From contig NZ_BARE01000011.1 in the NCBI RefSeq assembly GCF_000367345.1, positions 1-64,000 of the forward strand: a stretch of 64,000 nucleotides of DNA. Reading direction: 5' to 3'. Under the pieces are notes generated by a model. It ran no database searches. It saw only the letters and a program-made list of their open reading frames with translations, and was not told the DNA's origin. Positions 1 through 7,722 of this stretch are shown piece by piece; position 1 is the stretch's first letter, and each line of letters starts with the position of its first letter. The DNA is from Sphingobium xenophagum NBRC 107872 (lineage in GTDB: Bacteria > Pseudomonadota > Alphaproteobacteria > Sphingomonadales > Sphingomonadaceae). The translations under genes were made by a program, and so were the position numbers.

Positions 1-597
1 ATCGTAGATACCGCGTCGCGGCACACCGCCGAAGAACGCGAACGCCCGGGCATGGGCATCGAACAGCATCTCCTGGCCCTCGCGCGGATAGGCCCGGACA
101 TAGGGTGCGCGCGAGTCGCAGAGACGCATATGCGCCACCTTCACCCGCATCGGCTTGCCGGCGATCTCCACATCCTCGTGGCTCCAGTCGAACTGGTAGG
201 CCTCACCCGGCTGGAAGGTCATCGGGATGAACGCCGGTGCGCCTTCGCCAGCATCCTTCCGCCGCGCAGCACGCCAGCGCGCCGCATAGCGGCGCACCGC
301 ATCATAGGATCCATCGAACCCCTCGCGCACCAGCAGGTCATGGATACGCGTCATCCGTAGCCGATCGCGGCGGCCGCGACCTTCGTTCTCCTCAAGCAGC
401 GCATCGAGACGATCCTGATAAGGACCGATCCGCGGCAGCGGCTGGACTTTGCGCTGATAGTTGAACGCCGCCTCCGGCGACCGGATCGCTTTGCGGACGA
501 CCTTCCGCGACAAACGAAGGTCACGAGCGATCGCCTTGATCGCCTTACCCGCTGCATGCTCACGCCGAATCCGAACCACTGTCTCCACGATCAACAT
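1..597 (-). CDS. istA: IS21 family transposase IstA (partial, N-terminal 199 residues)
   Basis: The frame is open from ATG at 597 to the window edge, giving the first 199 codons. The N-terminus has a helix-turn-helix type segment (residues about 10-40, with KAIKAIARDLRLSRKVVRKA) that would bind the element ends. It is followed by the start of the DDE integrase core, with the typical AYQFDWSHE motif at about residue 140; its Asp is the first catalytic residue. The family is about 400-510 residues, so more than half is missing. IstA works with the AAA+ helper IstB, expected downstream outside the window. Family assignment is firm. Confidence 0.9.
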   Translation of the reverse strand, partial: MLIVETVVRIRREHAAGKAIKAIARDLRLSRKVVRKAIRSPEAAFNYQRKVQPLPRIGPYQDRLDALLEENEGRGRRDRLRMTRIHDLLVREGFDGSYDAVRRYAARWRAARRKDAGEGAPAFIPMTFQPGEAYQFDWSHEDVEIAGKPMRVKVAHMRLCDSRAPYVRAYPREGQEMLFDAHARAFAFFGGVPRRGIYD

Positions 598-709
598 CCC
601 GTTCTCGCCAACTGATCAAAACCAGTCGGCCGACTAAATCCCCGGGATGAAGGGGTCCTTTTTGCACGCCGATCACCCCACGAAGGGGGTGCCTATTGCA
701 CGCTGATCC

Positions 710-712
<3 letters not shown>
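1..712 (-). mobile_element. IS21-family insertion sequence, one end (rest outside window)
   Basis: The segment holds the 5' part of an istA-type transposase reading out of the window. Between that gene and position 712 are two near-identical direct copies of a 13-bp sequence, TTGCACGCCGATC (662-674) and TTGCACGCTGATC (696-708). Multiple terminal repeats of this kind are typical of IS21 ends. The outer boundary is placed at about 712, where the reverse strand reads TGAGGATCAGCG and the CobW-type reading frame stops abruptly. The exact base is inferred. istB and the other end lie to the left of the window. Confidence 0.85.
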
Positions 713-1369
<657 letters not shown>

Positions 1370-1389
1370 ATTCTGCCCTTGACCTTTAT

Positions 1390-1407
1390 GTGACGGTATA
1401 TCATCTC
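1390..1407. promoter_or_regulatory. Candidate Zur operator 1 (cobW / merC-like divergent promoter)
   Basis: GTGACGGTATATCATCTC matches 15 of 18 positions of the palindrome GTTAYGRTATAYCRTAAC derived from four sites in this window. It lies between the divergent CobW-type gene and the MerC-like gene. Assignment to Zur is inferred from the zinc-related genes around it. Confidence 0.6.
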
Positions 1408-1454
1408 TGATACGGATATGCGCGACGTCTGTCCAGCGTCGGTCGGAGAATGTC

Positions 1455-1859
1455 ATGAAACTATTGTCCTCCAGGCAGCCGCTCCTCGACGGGCTGGCGA
1501 TCGGAGCATCCTTCGCCTGCCTCATTCATTGTCTGGCCCTGCCGCTGCTGATCATGCTGCTGCCCGCGCTGGGGGCATTTCTGGTCGTGCCGGAAGCCTT
1601 TCATGTCTGGGCGCTCGTCTTTGCTGCGCCGGTCAGCCTGGTGGCGCTGTCTGCTGGCTATCGACATCACAGGGCTGCCGCCCCCCTGTTCATCGCCCTG
1701 CCGGGCCTTGCACAGATGGCAATCGGCGCACTTGCGACATCATCGGAATGGATGGAAACAGCATTTACCGTCCCTGGCGTGCTTTTGCTGGCGATCGGTC
1801 ATGCGCTGAACTGGCAAGGGCTGCGGCTCGCAAGCCAAAGCCGGAAAGCCGGCGCATGA
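1455..1859 (+). CDS. MerC domain-containing inner-membrane protein
   Basis: This is a 134-residue protein with four predicted membrane segments (about 13-35, 40-60, 72-92 and 100-118). A Cys pair, CLIHC, lies in the first segment, as in the mercury/heavy-metal MerC fold. GGAG precedes the ATG by a few bases. It is divergent from the CobW-type gene and shares its operator region. Such MerC-domain proteins recur in zinc-starvation regulons, so a role in zinc rather than mercury movement is likely; no other mer gene is nearby. The substrate is inferred from context only. Confidence 0.75.
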   Translation: MKLLSSRQPLLDGLAIGASFACLIHCLALPLLIMLLPALGAFLVVPEAFHVWALVFAAPVSLVALSAGYRHHRAAAPLFIALPGLAQMAIGALATSSEWMETAFTVPGVLLLAIGHALNWQGLRLASQSRKAGA

Positions 1860-1920
1860 GCGGGGTCTAAAAGGGCGGCAATCTACATTTCCCGGTAACG
1901 CCCCCCGTGCTGCGGACCGC

Positions 1921-2703
1921 TCAGCCTGCCTCCGCCGCGATCACATAGTCAAAGCCATGCCGCAGCCCGCCTTCGCGCGCGATGATGGCCAAGGCGTCCT
2001 GTCGCAAGGCTTCGCCCCGCGCGTGCAGCGCCGCCGCCAGCGACCGATCCCCAAGCCTTGAAAGCCGCGGCGCGCACATGTCGATCTGACTGTTCACGAA
2101 CCGGCGCTGGTAGCGGATGGGGAAGCGATGCGCGTTCACGATGCGAAAACCCAATGCCGTCATCTGTTCCAGCACCCATTCCATCGGGAACTCACGATAG
2201 GGCCGCTCGCCCGCATGGAGCAGGACGGCGTCGCGCCATCGCCCGATGTCGCCCAGGATTTGGCCATCGCGCGTCCCGGCACGCTCAGTGATATAGGGTT
2301 CCAGCCCGATCAGATAGAGCCGCCCGCGCGCCAATGCCCGCAGGCGGGCGAACATGCGTTCCTGAAAATAGGGTGCGAAGCCTTCGATCGCCCCGATCAG
2401 ATAATCGGCGAGAATGGTATCGAAACGCTCACCTGCCAGCAGCGTCGGATCCGCCCAGTTGCCAACGATGATCCTGTCCTGCGGTCGACGAACGCGATCC
2501 GATGCGTCACGCACCTGAACGGCATGGCCCGCCGCGCCGGTGACGGCGACCCAGCGATCGGTCGCAAGCCCCGACACCCAGCCGATCGAATTGGTGCCCG
2601 TTCCCGCGTCCAGAAAGGTGCCCCAGAGCCGATCGCCCTGGAGCGCCTGGATATGGCGGAACAGCGCGGACGGTCGCCGCGCTGTTCCTTCCGTCTTGCT
2701 CAG
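1921..2703 (-). CDS. Class I SAM-dependent methyltransferase, co-translated with the upstream TonB receptor
   Basis: The conserved SAM-binding motif I (FLDAGTGTNSIGW) begins about 30 residues before the first in-frame GTG (2577), so the true start must be further upstream. The frame is open back into the receptor gene. No ATG or GTG is available between the two; a CTG at 2703 overlapping the receptor stop TGA (CTGA) is my best candidate, with the ATT at 2706 as an alternative. Later parts show DTILADYLIGAIEG and a C-terminal helical region, as in small-molecule or protein methyltransferases. The substrate is unknown. Overlap with a ZnuD-like receptor hints at metallophore or envelope modification, which is speculation. 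Confidence 0.75.
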   Translation of the reverse strand: MSKTEGTARRPSALFRHIQALQGDRLWGTFLDAGTGTNSIGWVSGLATDRWVAVTGAAGHAVQVRDASDRVRRPQDRIIVGNWADPTLLAGERFDTILADYLIGAIEGFAPYFQERMFARLRALARGRLYLIGLEPYITERAGTRDGQILGDIGRWRDAVLLHAGERPYREFPMEWVLEQMTALGFRIVNAHRFPIRYQRRFVNSQIDMCAPRLSRLGDRSLAAALHARGEALRQDALAIIAREGGLRHGFDYVIAAEAG

Positions 2704-4781
2704 AATGCCCCCCGCAGGCCGAACACGAAGTTGCGACCGCGCAACGGAGAGAAGGTCTTGATGAACGAGCTATGGTTATATGCCAATTCGTTGGTCAGGT
2801 TGGTGCCGCGCACGAACAGTTCCGCGCTGCGCTTGTCCCCCAGTTCGAGGCGATAGGCGAGCGTCGCATTGACCATGTCATAGCCCGGCGTGCGCGTTTC
2901 AAAGGCTGCGATCCGGTCCTGTTCGAACACATGATAATATTCCGCATCCGCCGTGAACGGCCCGACATGCGCATCGCCGCGTGCGCCAAGGCGCCCGGCC
3001 GGAATACGCGGCAGGTCACCGCCGCCATTTTTCAGCTTGGCGCGAACATAGTCGCCGAACACCGACAGGGCGAACTGATCGTTGAAGGCATGACGCACTT
3101 CCCCATCGATGCCGGTGAAGGTCGCCTCTGCCCCGGCATAGCGGATCAGACGGAAATCTTCGAACTGGTCGAGCGTCTGGGCGTAGATATAATTGTCGAA
3201 GTCCTGATGATAGGCGCCGATGGTGAAGGTCGTCGGCCCTGCCGTCTTGCGCAGCGTCAGGTTGACCGAATTCGCCTTTTCAACGCCTTGCGATACTTTT
3301 TCGGCAAGGCGGCTGTTGCCGCTGACGATCCCGATCTCATAGGTGTTGGTCGCAAGGTGCAGGCCATAGGCATAAAGTTCCTGCACCGAAGGCGCGCGTT
3401 CGGTATGCGCCAGCGACAGCGCGAGCGAGTAATCGCTGCCTACATTCCAGATCGCGGCGGCCGATGCCGAAAAGGGCTTGTGCCTGATCGACGGATAGCG
3501 CGTGATCAGCGACTTTACCGTCTGCCATTCCTGCCGGGCGGCTGCCTCCAGCCGGACAGGACCAAGCGAATAGGTCTCCATCAGGAAAATCGCGGTATTG
3601 CTGCTGTCGGTATTCAGCGTGTGAGTCTCGCCGCCGCTGATCGCCTGGAACCGGCTGCCGCTCTGTTGGATGCCGAACGTGCCGCGCAAGCCCCCCAGCG
3701 GCGCATGGGTCAGTTCCACACGCAGGTCGTGGGCCTTGTTGAGGAAGGTGTTTTCCGCTTCCCCATCCTCGATCTCATCATGGGCATAGTCGGTGAAGGA
3801 CAGGCGGAAGCGTACCTTCTCCAGCGCGGGCACCGGATTGTCATAATCGCTGCGAATGTCGAAGCGATTGCTCCGCAGCTTCACGAACGGCACTTCCTCC
3901 TCATGGTCGTGTTCATGATCATGGTCGTGATCATGCTCCTCTTCTTCTCCATGACTGCCGCAATGCAGGCCGATGCCATGGGGATGGCAGCTTTCATAAT
4001 CATGATTGTGGCCCGGCACGCCATATTCATTGCGCTGGCGGGTATAGGCAACGCCCAGATAGCCGTCCGGGCCGATCCAGCTTCCCCCGACACTGAAGGT
4101 CGATGTGTCATTGTAGGAGCCATGCACTCTGTCCTCCCCAAAGGCGCGAGGCACCCGATAATCGTCGGAGCGGCGGTGGACGCCTTCAACACGCAGCGCC
4201 AGCGGCCCGACGCCCACGGTCGCACCGCCTACGAGACTGCGCTCGTCATCGCCCGTGCCCAAGCGGCCTTCGGCTGCGCCGGCGATGCCCCCTTCCGGAA
4301 CGTAGGTCGGCACCTTTTCATCCAGCAGGTTGACCGCACCGCCGATCGCACCGCTACCATAGAGCAGGGTCGCCGGACCGCGCAGCACCTCGATCCCGCG
4401 CAGCAATAGCGGTTCGCCCGTGACATTGTGGTCGGGCGAGATTGCCGAGGCGTCCTGCACATTGGCGCTGTCGCTCAGCACCTGCACGCGGGGCGAGGAT
4501 TGGCCGCGAATGATCGGACGGCTGGCGCCGCCGCCGAAATTCTCGAAATTGATACCAGGCTGGCCGGCCAGCGTTTCACCCAGAGTCGCCGCGCGTCGGT
4601 GGATCAGTTCTTCCCCTGTGAGCGTGACAACCGGTGTAACGGTTTCATCGGCCGTCTGGCCCAATGGCGCCGCCGTCACGACAATGTCGTTCTTGCCATG
4701 ACCGCCCGCTTGGGCAACTGCCGTACCGGGTGCGATCGCGATGAGCGATACGGCACATAGATAATGAAGGTGATTTCTCAC
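2700..4781 (-). CDS. TonB-dependent receptor, ZnuD-like (zinc uptake), His-rich loop
   Basis: A signal peptide (residues 1-23, ending AVAQA) is followed by a TonB box (DIVVTAAP), a plug domain (about 45-165, with RGIEVLRGPATLLYGSGAIGG) and a beta-barrel ending in Phe (LRGAF). An external loop at about residues 255-295 is packed with His, Asp and Glu (EHDHDHDHEHDH), as in neisserial ZnuD, where such loops capture zinc. The start is GTG 4781 with AGGGG seven bases upstream; 693 residues is normal for the family. A candidate Zur operator lies 35 bp upstream. The gene overlaps the following methyltransferase. Confidence 0.85.
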   Translation of the reverse strand: MRNHLHYLCAVSLIAIAPGTAVAQAGGHGKNDIVVTAAPLGQTADETVTPVVTLTGEELIHRRAATLGETLAGQPGINFENFGGGASRPIIRGQSSPRVQVLSDSANVQDASAISPDHNVTGEPLLLRGIEVLRGPATLLYGSGAIGGAVNLLDEKVPTYVPEGGIAGAAEGRLGTGDDERSLVGGATVGVGPLALRVEGVHRRSDDYRVPRAFGEDRVHGSYNDTSTFSVGGSWIGPDGYLGVAYTRQRNEYGVPGHNHDYESCHPHGIGLHCGSHGEEEEHDHDHDHEHDHEEEVPFVKLRSNRFDIRSDYDNPVPALEKVRFRLSFTDYAHDEIEDGEAENTFLNKAHDLRVELTHAPLGGLRGTFGIQQSGSRFQAISGGETHTLNTDSSNTAIFLMETYSLGPVRLEAAARQEWQTVKSLITRYPSIRHKPFSASAAAIWNVGSDYSLALSLAHTERAPSVQELYAYGLHLATNTYEIGIVSGNSRLAEKVSQGVEKANSVNLTLRKTAGPTTFTIGAYHQDFDNYIYAQTLDQFEDFRLIRYAGAEATFTGIDGEVRHAFNDQFALSVFGDYVRAKLKNGGGDLPRIPAGRLGARGDAHVGPFTADAEYYHVFEQDRIAAFETRTPGYDMVNATLAYRLELGDKRSAELFVRGTNLTNELAYNHSSFIKTFSPLRGRNFVFGLRGAF

Positions 4782-4815
4782 AAAATGCCCCTGCCAATGA
4801 TTTGAGTAGGGCGCA

Positions 4816-4833
4816 GTTACGTAATATCATATC
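4816..4833. promoter_or_regulatory. Candidate Zur operator 2 (ZnuD-like receptor promoter)
   Basis: GTTACGTAATATCATATC matches 15 of 18 positions of the shared palindrome and lies 35-52 bp upstream of the GTG start of the minus-strand receptor. Confidence 0.6.
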
Positions 4834-4948
4834 ATGAAACAACCCCGGATCGGCAAAAATTTTGCAGAACAAATCAATGTTTCCAGTTAGTTACAAAATG
4901 TTTCTGGCATTTGGGGCGTGACAGGAGTGGAAGCTTGCACAGTTGATC

Positions 4949-4966
4949 GTTATGATACACCGTGAC
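4949..4966. promoter_or_regulatory. Candidate Zur operator 3 (ABC transporter promoter)
   Basis: GTTATGATACACCGTGAC matches 16 of 18 positions, the best of the four. It lies 41 bp before the preferred ATG (5007) of the ATPase gene. It overlaps an alternative GTG start at 4962, which is one reason for preferring 5007. Confidence 0.65.
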
Positions 4967-5006
4967 ATTCAGCCAAGGTTTCACGGCCATCTTCTTGGGA
5001 GACAAT

Positions 5007-5678
5007 ATGCAATCCCCCGCTACGCCGGTTCTGGATATCGCCGGATTGACCCATGGTTACGGCCCGACGCCGGTCCTGAATGACCTGGCAATCCGGCTGG
5101 ACCGTGGGGTGCATCATTTGCTCCTGGGACCGTCAGGATCGGGCAAGACGACATTGGTTCACGCCATTTCCGGACTGCTGGCACCTGACAAGGGCCAGAT
5201 CATGGTTGATGGCGAGGCCATGACAGGGCGCAGCCAGACGGCGCGCGATGCCCTTCGGCGGAACAAGATCGGCCTGATCTTCCAGTCGCTGCGCCTTGTT
5301 TCGGCTTTGACCGTGCGGCAGAATCTGCATCTGGCCGGACGGCTGAGCGGTCATCCCACGACGAACGATGCGATTGACGGGCTGCTTGCCCAGTTGGGGA
5401 TCGCCCACCGCGCCGCCGCCAAGCCCCGTCGCCTGAGCCAGGGCGAGGCCCAGCGAGCGGCGATCGCGCGCGCGCTCATAGGCAGGCCCAGCCTGCTGAT
5501 CGCGGACGAACCGACATCGGCACTGGACGATGACAATGCTGCGCGGGTGGCTTCGCTGCTGATCGAAGCGGCGGATCGCAACGGTTCGACCCTGCTGATC
5601 GCAACCCATGATCAGCGCCTTAGAAAGCTGATCCCGCATACCATCACTCTGGGCGCCCAAGGGGGCACGATCCAATGA
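5007..5678 (+). CDS. ABC transporter ATP-binding protein (MacB/LolD type), zinc-linked
   Basis: The 223-residue ATPase has Walker A GPSGSGKTT (41-49), the Q-loop (IGLIFQSLRL), an atypical signature (LSQGE instead of LSGGQ) and Walker B/D-loop LLIADEPTSALD. The start at 5007 has GGGAGA eight bases upstream; the GTG at 4962 lies in the operator. It overlaps the permease gene by 4 bp (ATGA). The order ATPase, FtsX-type permease, DUF3299 protein resembles the zinc-starvation operon PA4063-PA4066 of Pseudomonas aeruginosa. It should energise transport at the inner membrane. Direction of transport is not settled by the sequence. Confidence 0.85.
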   Translation: MQSPATPVLDIAGLTHGYGPTPVLNDLAIRLDRGVHHLLLGPSGSGKTTLVHAISGLLAPDKGQIMVDGEAMTGRSQTARDALRRNKIGLIFQSLRLVSALTVRQNLHLAGRLSGHPTTNDAIDGLLAQLGIAHRAAAKPRRLSQGEAQRAAIARALIGRPSLLIADEPTSALDDDNAARVASLLIEAADRNGSTLLIATHDQRLRKLIPHTITLGAQGGTIQ

Positions 5679-6994
5679 TCCGCGTTGCCCTGGCCTATCT
5701 GCGCGATCGTCCGCTGATGAGCGCGCTCAACATCCTGCTGCTGTCATTGGCCGTTGCCATGCTCGTCATGCTGCTGTCGGTATCCACCCAATTGGGCGAT
5801 CGCTTCGAGCGCGACGCACGCGGCGTCGATCTGGTCGTGGGGGCCAAGGGGTCGCCGCTGCAATTGATCCTGTCCAGCATCTACCAGATGGATACGCCCA
5901 CGGGAAACATTCCCCTGGACAGCATTGCCTTGCTCCGTCGCGATCCATCCGTGCGGCAGGTTATCCCGCTTGCCCTGGGGGACAATTTCCGGGGTTTCCG
6001 GATCGTCGGGACCGAGCCGGCCTATCTTGGCCTTCAGGATGCGAAGCTGGCGCAGGGGCGGATGTTCGCCAAGGCGCAGGAGGTCGTCATCGGCGCGCGG
6101 GTGGCCGAAGAACTCGGCATGACGCTTGGACAGCGCTTCGTCGGGTCGCATGGGCTGACCGAAGACGAAAATGCCGGCCATCATGACCATACTCCTTTTA
6201 CCACCGTCGGCATCCTCGCGCCTACCGGATCTGTGATGGATCGCCTCATCCTTTCCAATGTGGAAAGCGCCTGGGAGGTGCATGGCATCGAGCATGATCA
6301 TCATGACGAGGAGGAATTGCACGAGGGCCAGCACGCACATGAGCATGGAGCGATGGGTGCAGATCAGCATGAAGCGGCCGAGCATCATGATGCGGATCAT
6401 GACGCGCATGATCGGCCTGCCAATCTGACCGAGCGGGAACAGTTGAAGCCGGAAATTACGGCGCTTCTGGTATCGTACAGGTCCGCGTTCGGCGCCGTAC
6501 GCATACCATCGATGATCAACCGCCAAACCAACATGCAGGCTGCGGTGCCCGCCGTCGAGACAGCCCGGCTCCTGTCGCTTCTGGGTGTCGGCATTGATGG
6601 TGCGCGCGCGTTTGCCTGGCTGCTCGCGGCGACCGGCGGTCTTTCCATCTTTGTCGCCTTGCTTGCGGCGGCGTCGGCGCGGGAAGGCGATCTGGCGTTG
6701 CTCCGTGTCATGGGCGCCAGCCGCGCGCAGATTTTCGGAACGATCATGGCGGAAGGTCTCGTCATTTCGGCCATTGGCGGGCTTGCGGGGCTGCTGCTTG
6801 GCCATGGCGCGCTGGCGTTGGCGCGCAAAAGCTTCGAGCAACTCAGGGATTTCGGATTCGATCCCTTCACGCTTTTGCCTGGTGAAGCAGCGATCCTGCT
6901 TGCGGTCCTGACCATTGGCCTTGTGGCATCCCTGATCCCCGCATTGCGCGTCTTCCGCCTCGATCTGGCCGACAGCCTGACGCGATCCAGTTAA
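5675..6994 (+). CDS. FtsX/MacB-type ABC permease with His-rich periplasmic segment
   Basis: This is a 439-residue permease with one N-terminal membrane helix (about 15-37), a large periplasmic domain, and three C-terminal helices (about 305-330, 355-380, 400-425) of the FtsX family. The periplasmic domain carries two His/Asp/Glu-rich stretches, a short one near residue 170 (GHHDH) and a long one at about 206-250 (with EHDHHDEEE and EHHDADHDAHD), suited to binding zinc. MacB permeases usually lack these. It is coupled to the ATPase by ATGA and followed after 7 bp by the DUF3299 gene, so the three form one operon. Confidence 0.85.
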   Translation: MIRVALAYLRDRPLMSALNILLLSLAVAMLVMLLSVSTQLGDRFERDARGVDLVVGAKGSPLQLILSSIYQMDTPTGNIPLDSIALLRRDPSVRQVIPLALGDNFRGFRIVGTEPAYLGLQDAKLAQGRMFAKAQEVVIGARVAEELGMTLGQRFVGSHGLTEDENAGHHDHTPFTTVGILAPTGSVMDRLILSNVESAWEVHGIEHDHHDEEELHEGQHAHEHGAMGADQHEAAEHHDADHDAHDRPANLTEREQLKPEITALLVSYRSAFGAVRIPSMINRQTNMQAAVPAVETARLLSLLGVGIDGARAFAWLLAATGGLSIFVALLAAASAREGDLALLRVMGASRAQIFGTIMAEGLVISAIGGLAGLLLGHGALALARKSFEQLRDFGFDPFTLLPGEAAILLAVLTIGLVASLIPALRVFRLDLADSLTRSS

Positions 6995-7001
6995 GGAGTC
7001 C

Positions 7002-7496
7002 ATGATGCGCCTTTTGATTTTACCTGCCCTGCTGGCGCTGACCGCGATTCCGGTTGGCGCCGCGATGCAACTGGGCAAGCCAGCCCCGACCAAAGATGTG
7101 TGGCAACCGGCAAAGACGCCTGCGGGCGGCACGCCTTGGTCTTTGCTCCAGCAAACGAAGCTGAACGACCGCACGGACGAGGCGACGATGATGATCTACA
7201 CCAAGCCGAGCTTTCCGCCGGCGGTGAAGGCTCTCAATGGCAAGCAGATCAAGATTGCGGGCTGGATGATGCCGCTCGACAATGGGTTAAAGCAGAAACA
7301 TTGGGTTCTGCTTGGCTATCCACCCGGCTGCCCCTTCCACATGCATGCGCTGCCCAATCAGTTCATCGAGATCAATGCGGCGGTTCCTTTCCCGACCGAC
7401 GAAAGCAAGGTGCATGTCGTAACCGGGACATTGCAACTGACCGGCTATGATGAAAGCGGTATCTTCTATCGCCTGTTGAACGCGCGCCCGGCCTGA
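7002..7496 (+). CDS. DUF3299 periplasmic protein, third member of the zinc-linked ABC operon
   Basis: The protein has 164 residues with a signal peptide (1-20, cleaved near VGA/AMQ) and a compact domain of the DUF3299 type: KIAGWMMPLD, a CPFHMHALPN segment with Cys and two His, and a C-terminal GTLQLTGYDESGIFYRL. AGGAG at 6994-6998 precedes ATG 7002 (ATG 7005 is also possible). The Cys/His segment could bind metal. In similar operons this protein accompanies the ATPase and permease and may act as the periplasmic partner; its biochemical role is not established. Confidence 0.8.
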   Translation: MMRLLILPALLALTAIPVGAAMQLGKPAPTKDVWQPAKTPAGGTPWSLLQQTKLNDRTDEATMMIYTKPSFPPAVKALNGKQIKIAGWMMPLDNGLKQKHWVLLGYPPGCPFHMHALPNQFIEINAAVPFPTDESKVHVVTGTLQLTGYDESGIFYRLLNARPA

Positions 7497-7608
7497 ATCC
7501 CGGAGGGGGGGCTTGGTCATGAAGCCCGCTGGCAAGGCATAATCCGGCTGCGGGTTTCTGCCCCTCATCACCCTTTGCGCCGATCCAGCAATATTTTGAC
7601 ACGATTTG

Positions 7609-7626
7609 TTTATGATATATTGTATC
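7609..7626. promoter_or_regulatory. Candidate Zur operator 4 (second ZnuD-like receptor)
   Basis: TTTATGATATATTGTATC matches 15 of 18 positions of the shared palindrome. It lies 97 bp upstream of the ATG at 7723 in an AT-rich promoter-like stretch following the DUF3299 gene. Confidence 0.6.
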
Positions 7627-7722
7627 TAAAAACAAAGCCGCATAAGAGAGCCGCGACAGGGGAACGCGCCAAGAGCGCATTCAGGAGAGGATCCGAGGTT
7701 CGGATCATAAAAAGGGTACCCC

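Noticed and set aside
1455-1859. Mercury-resistance operon
   Set aside because: Only a MerC-like protein is present, with no merA, merT, merP or merR; the neighbours are zinc-related.
2772-4409. 545-codon plus-strand frame opposite the ZnuD-like receptor
   Set aside because: Shadow of the receptor gene: its composition lacks domain features, while the minus strand has a signal peptide, plug and barrel motifs.
4962-5006. Upstream GTG start for the ABC ATPase
   Set aside because: It overlaps the best Zur operator candidate, and ATG 5007 has a good ribosome-binding site.
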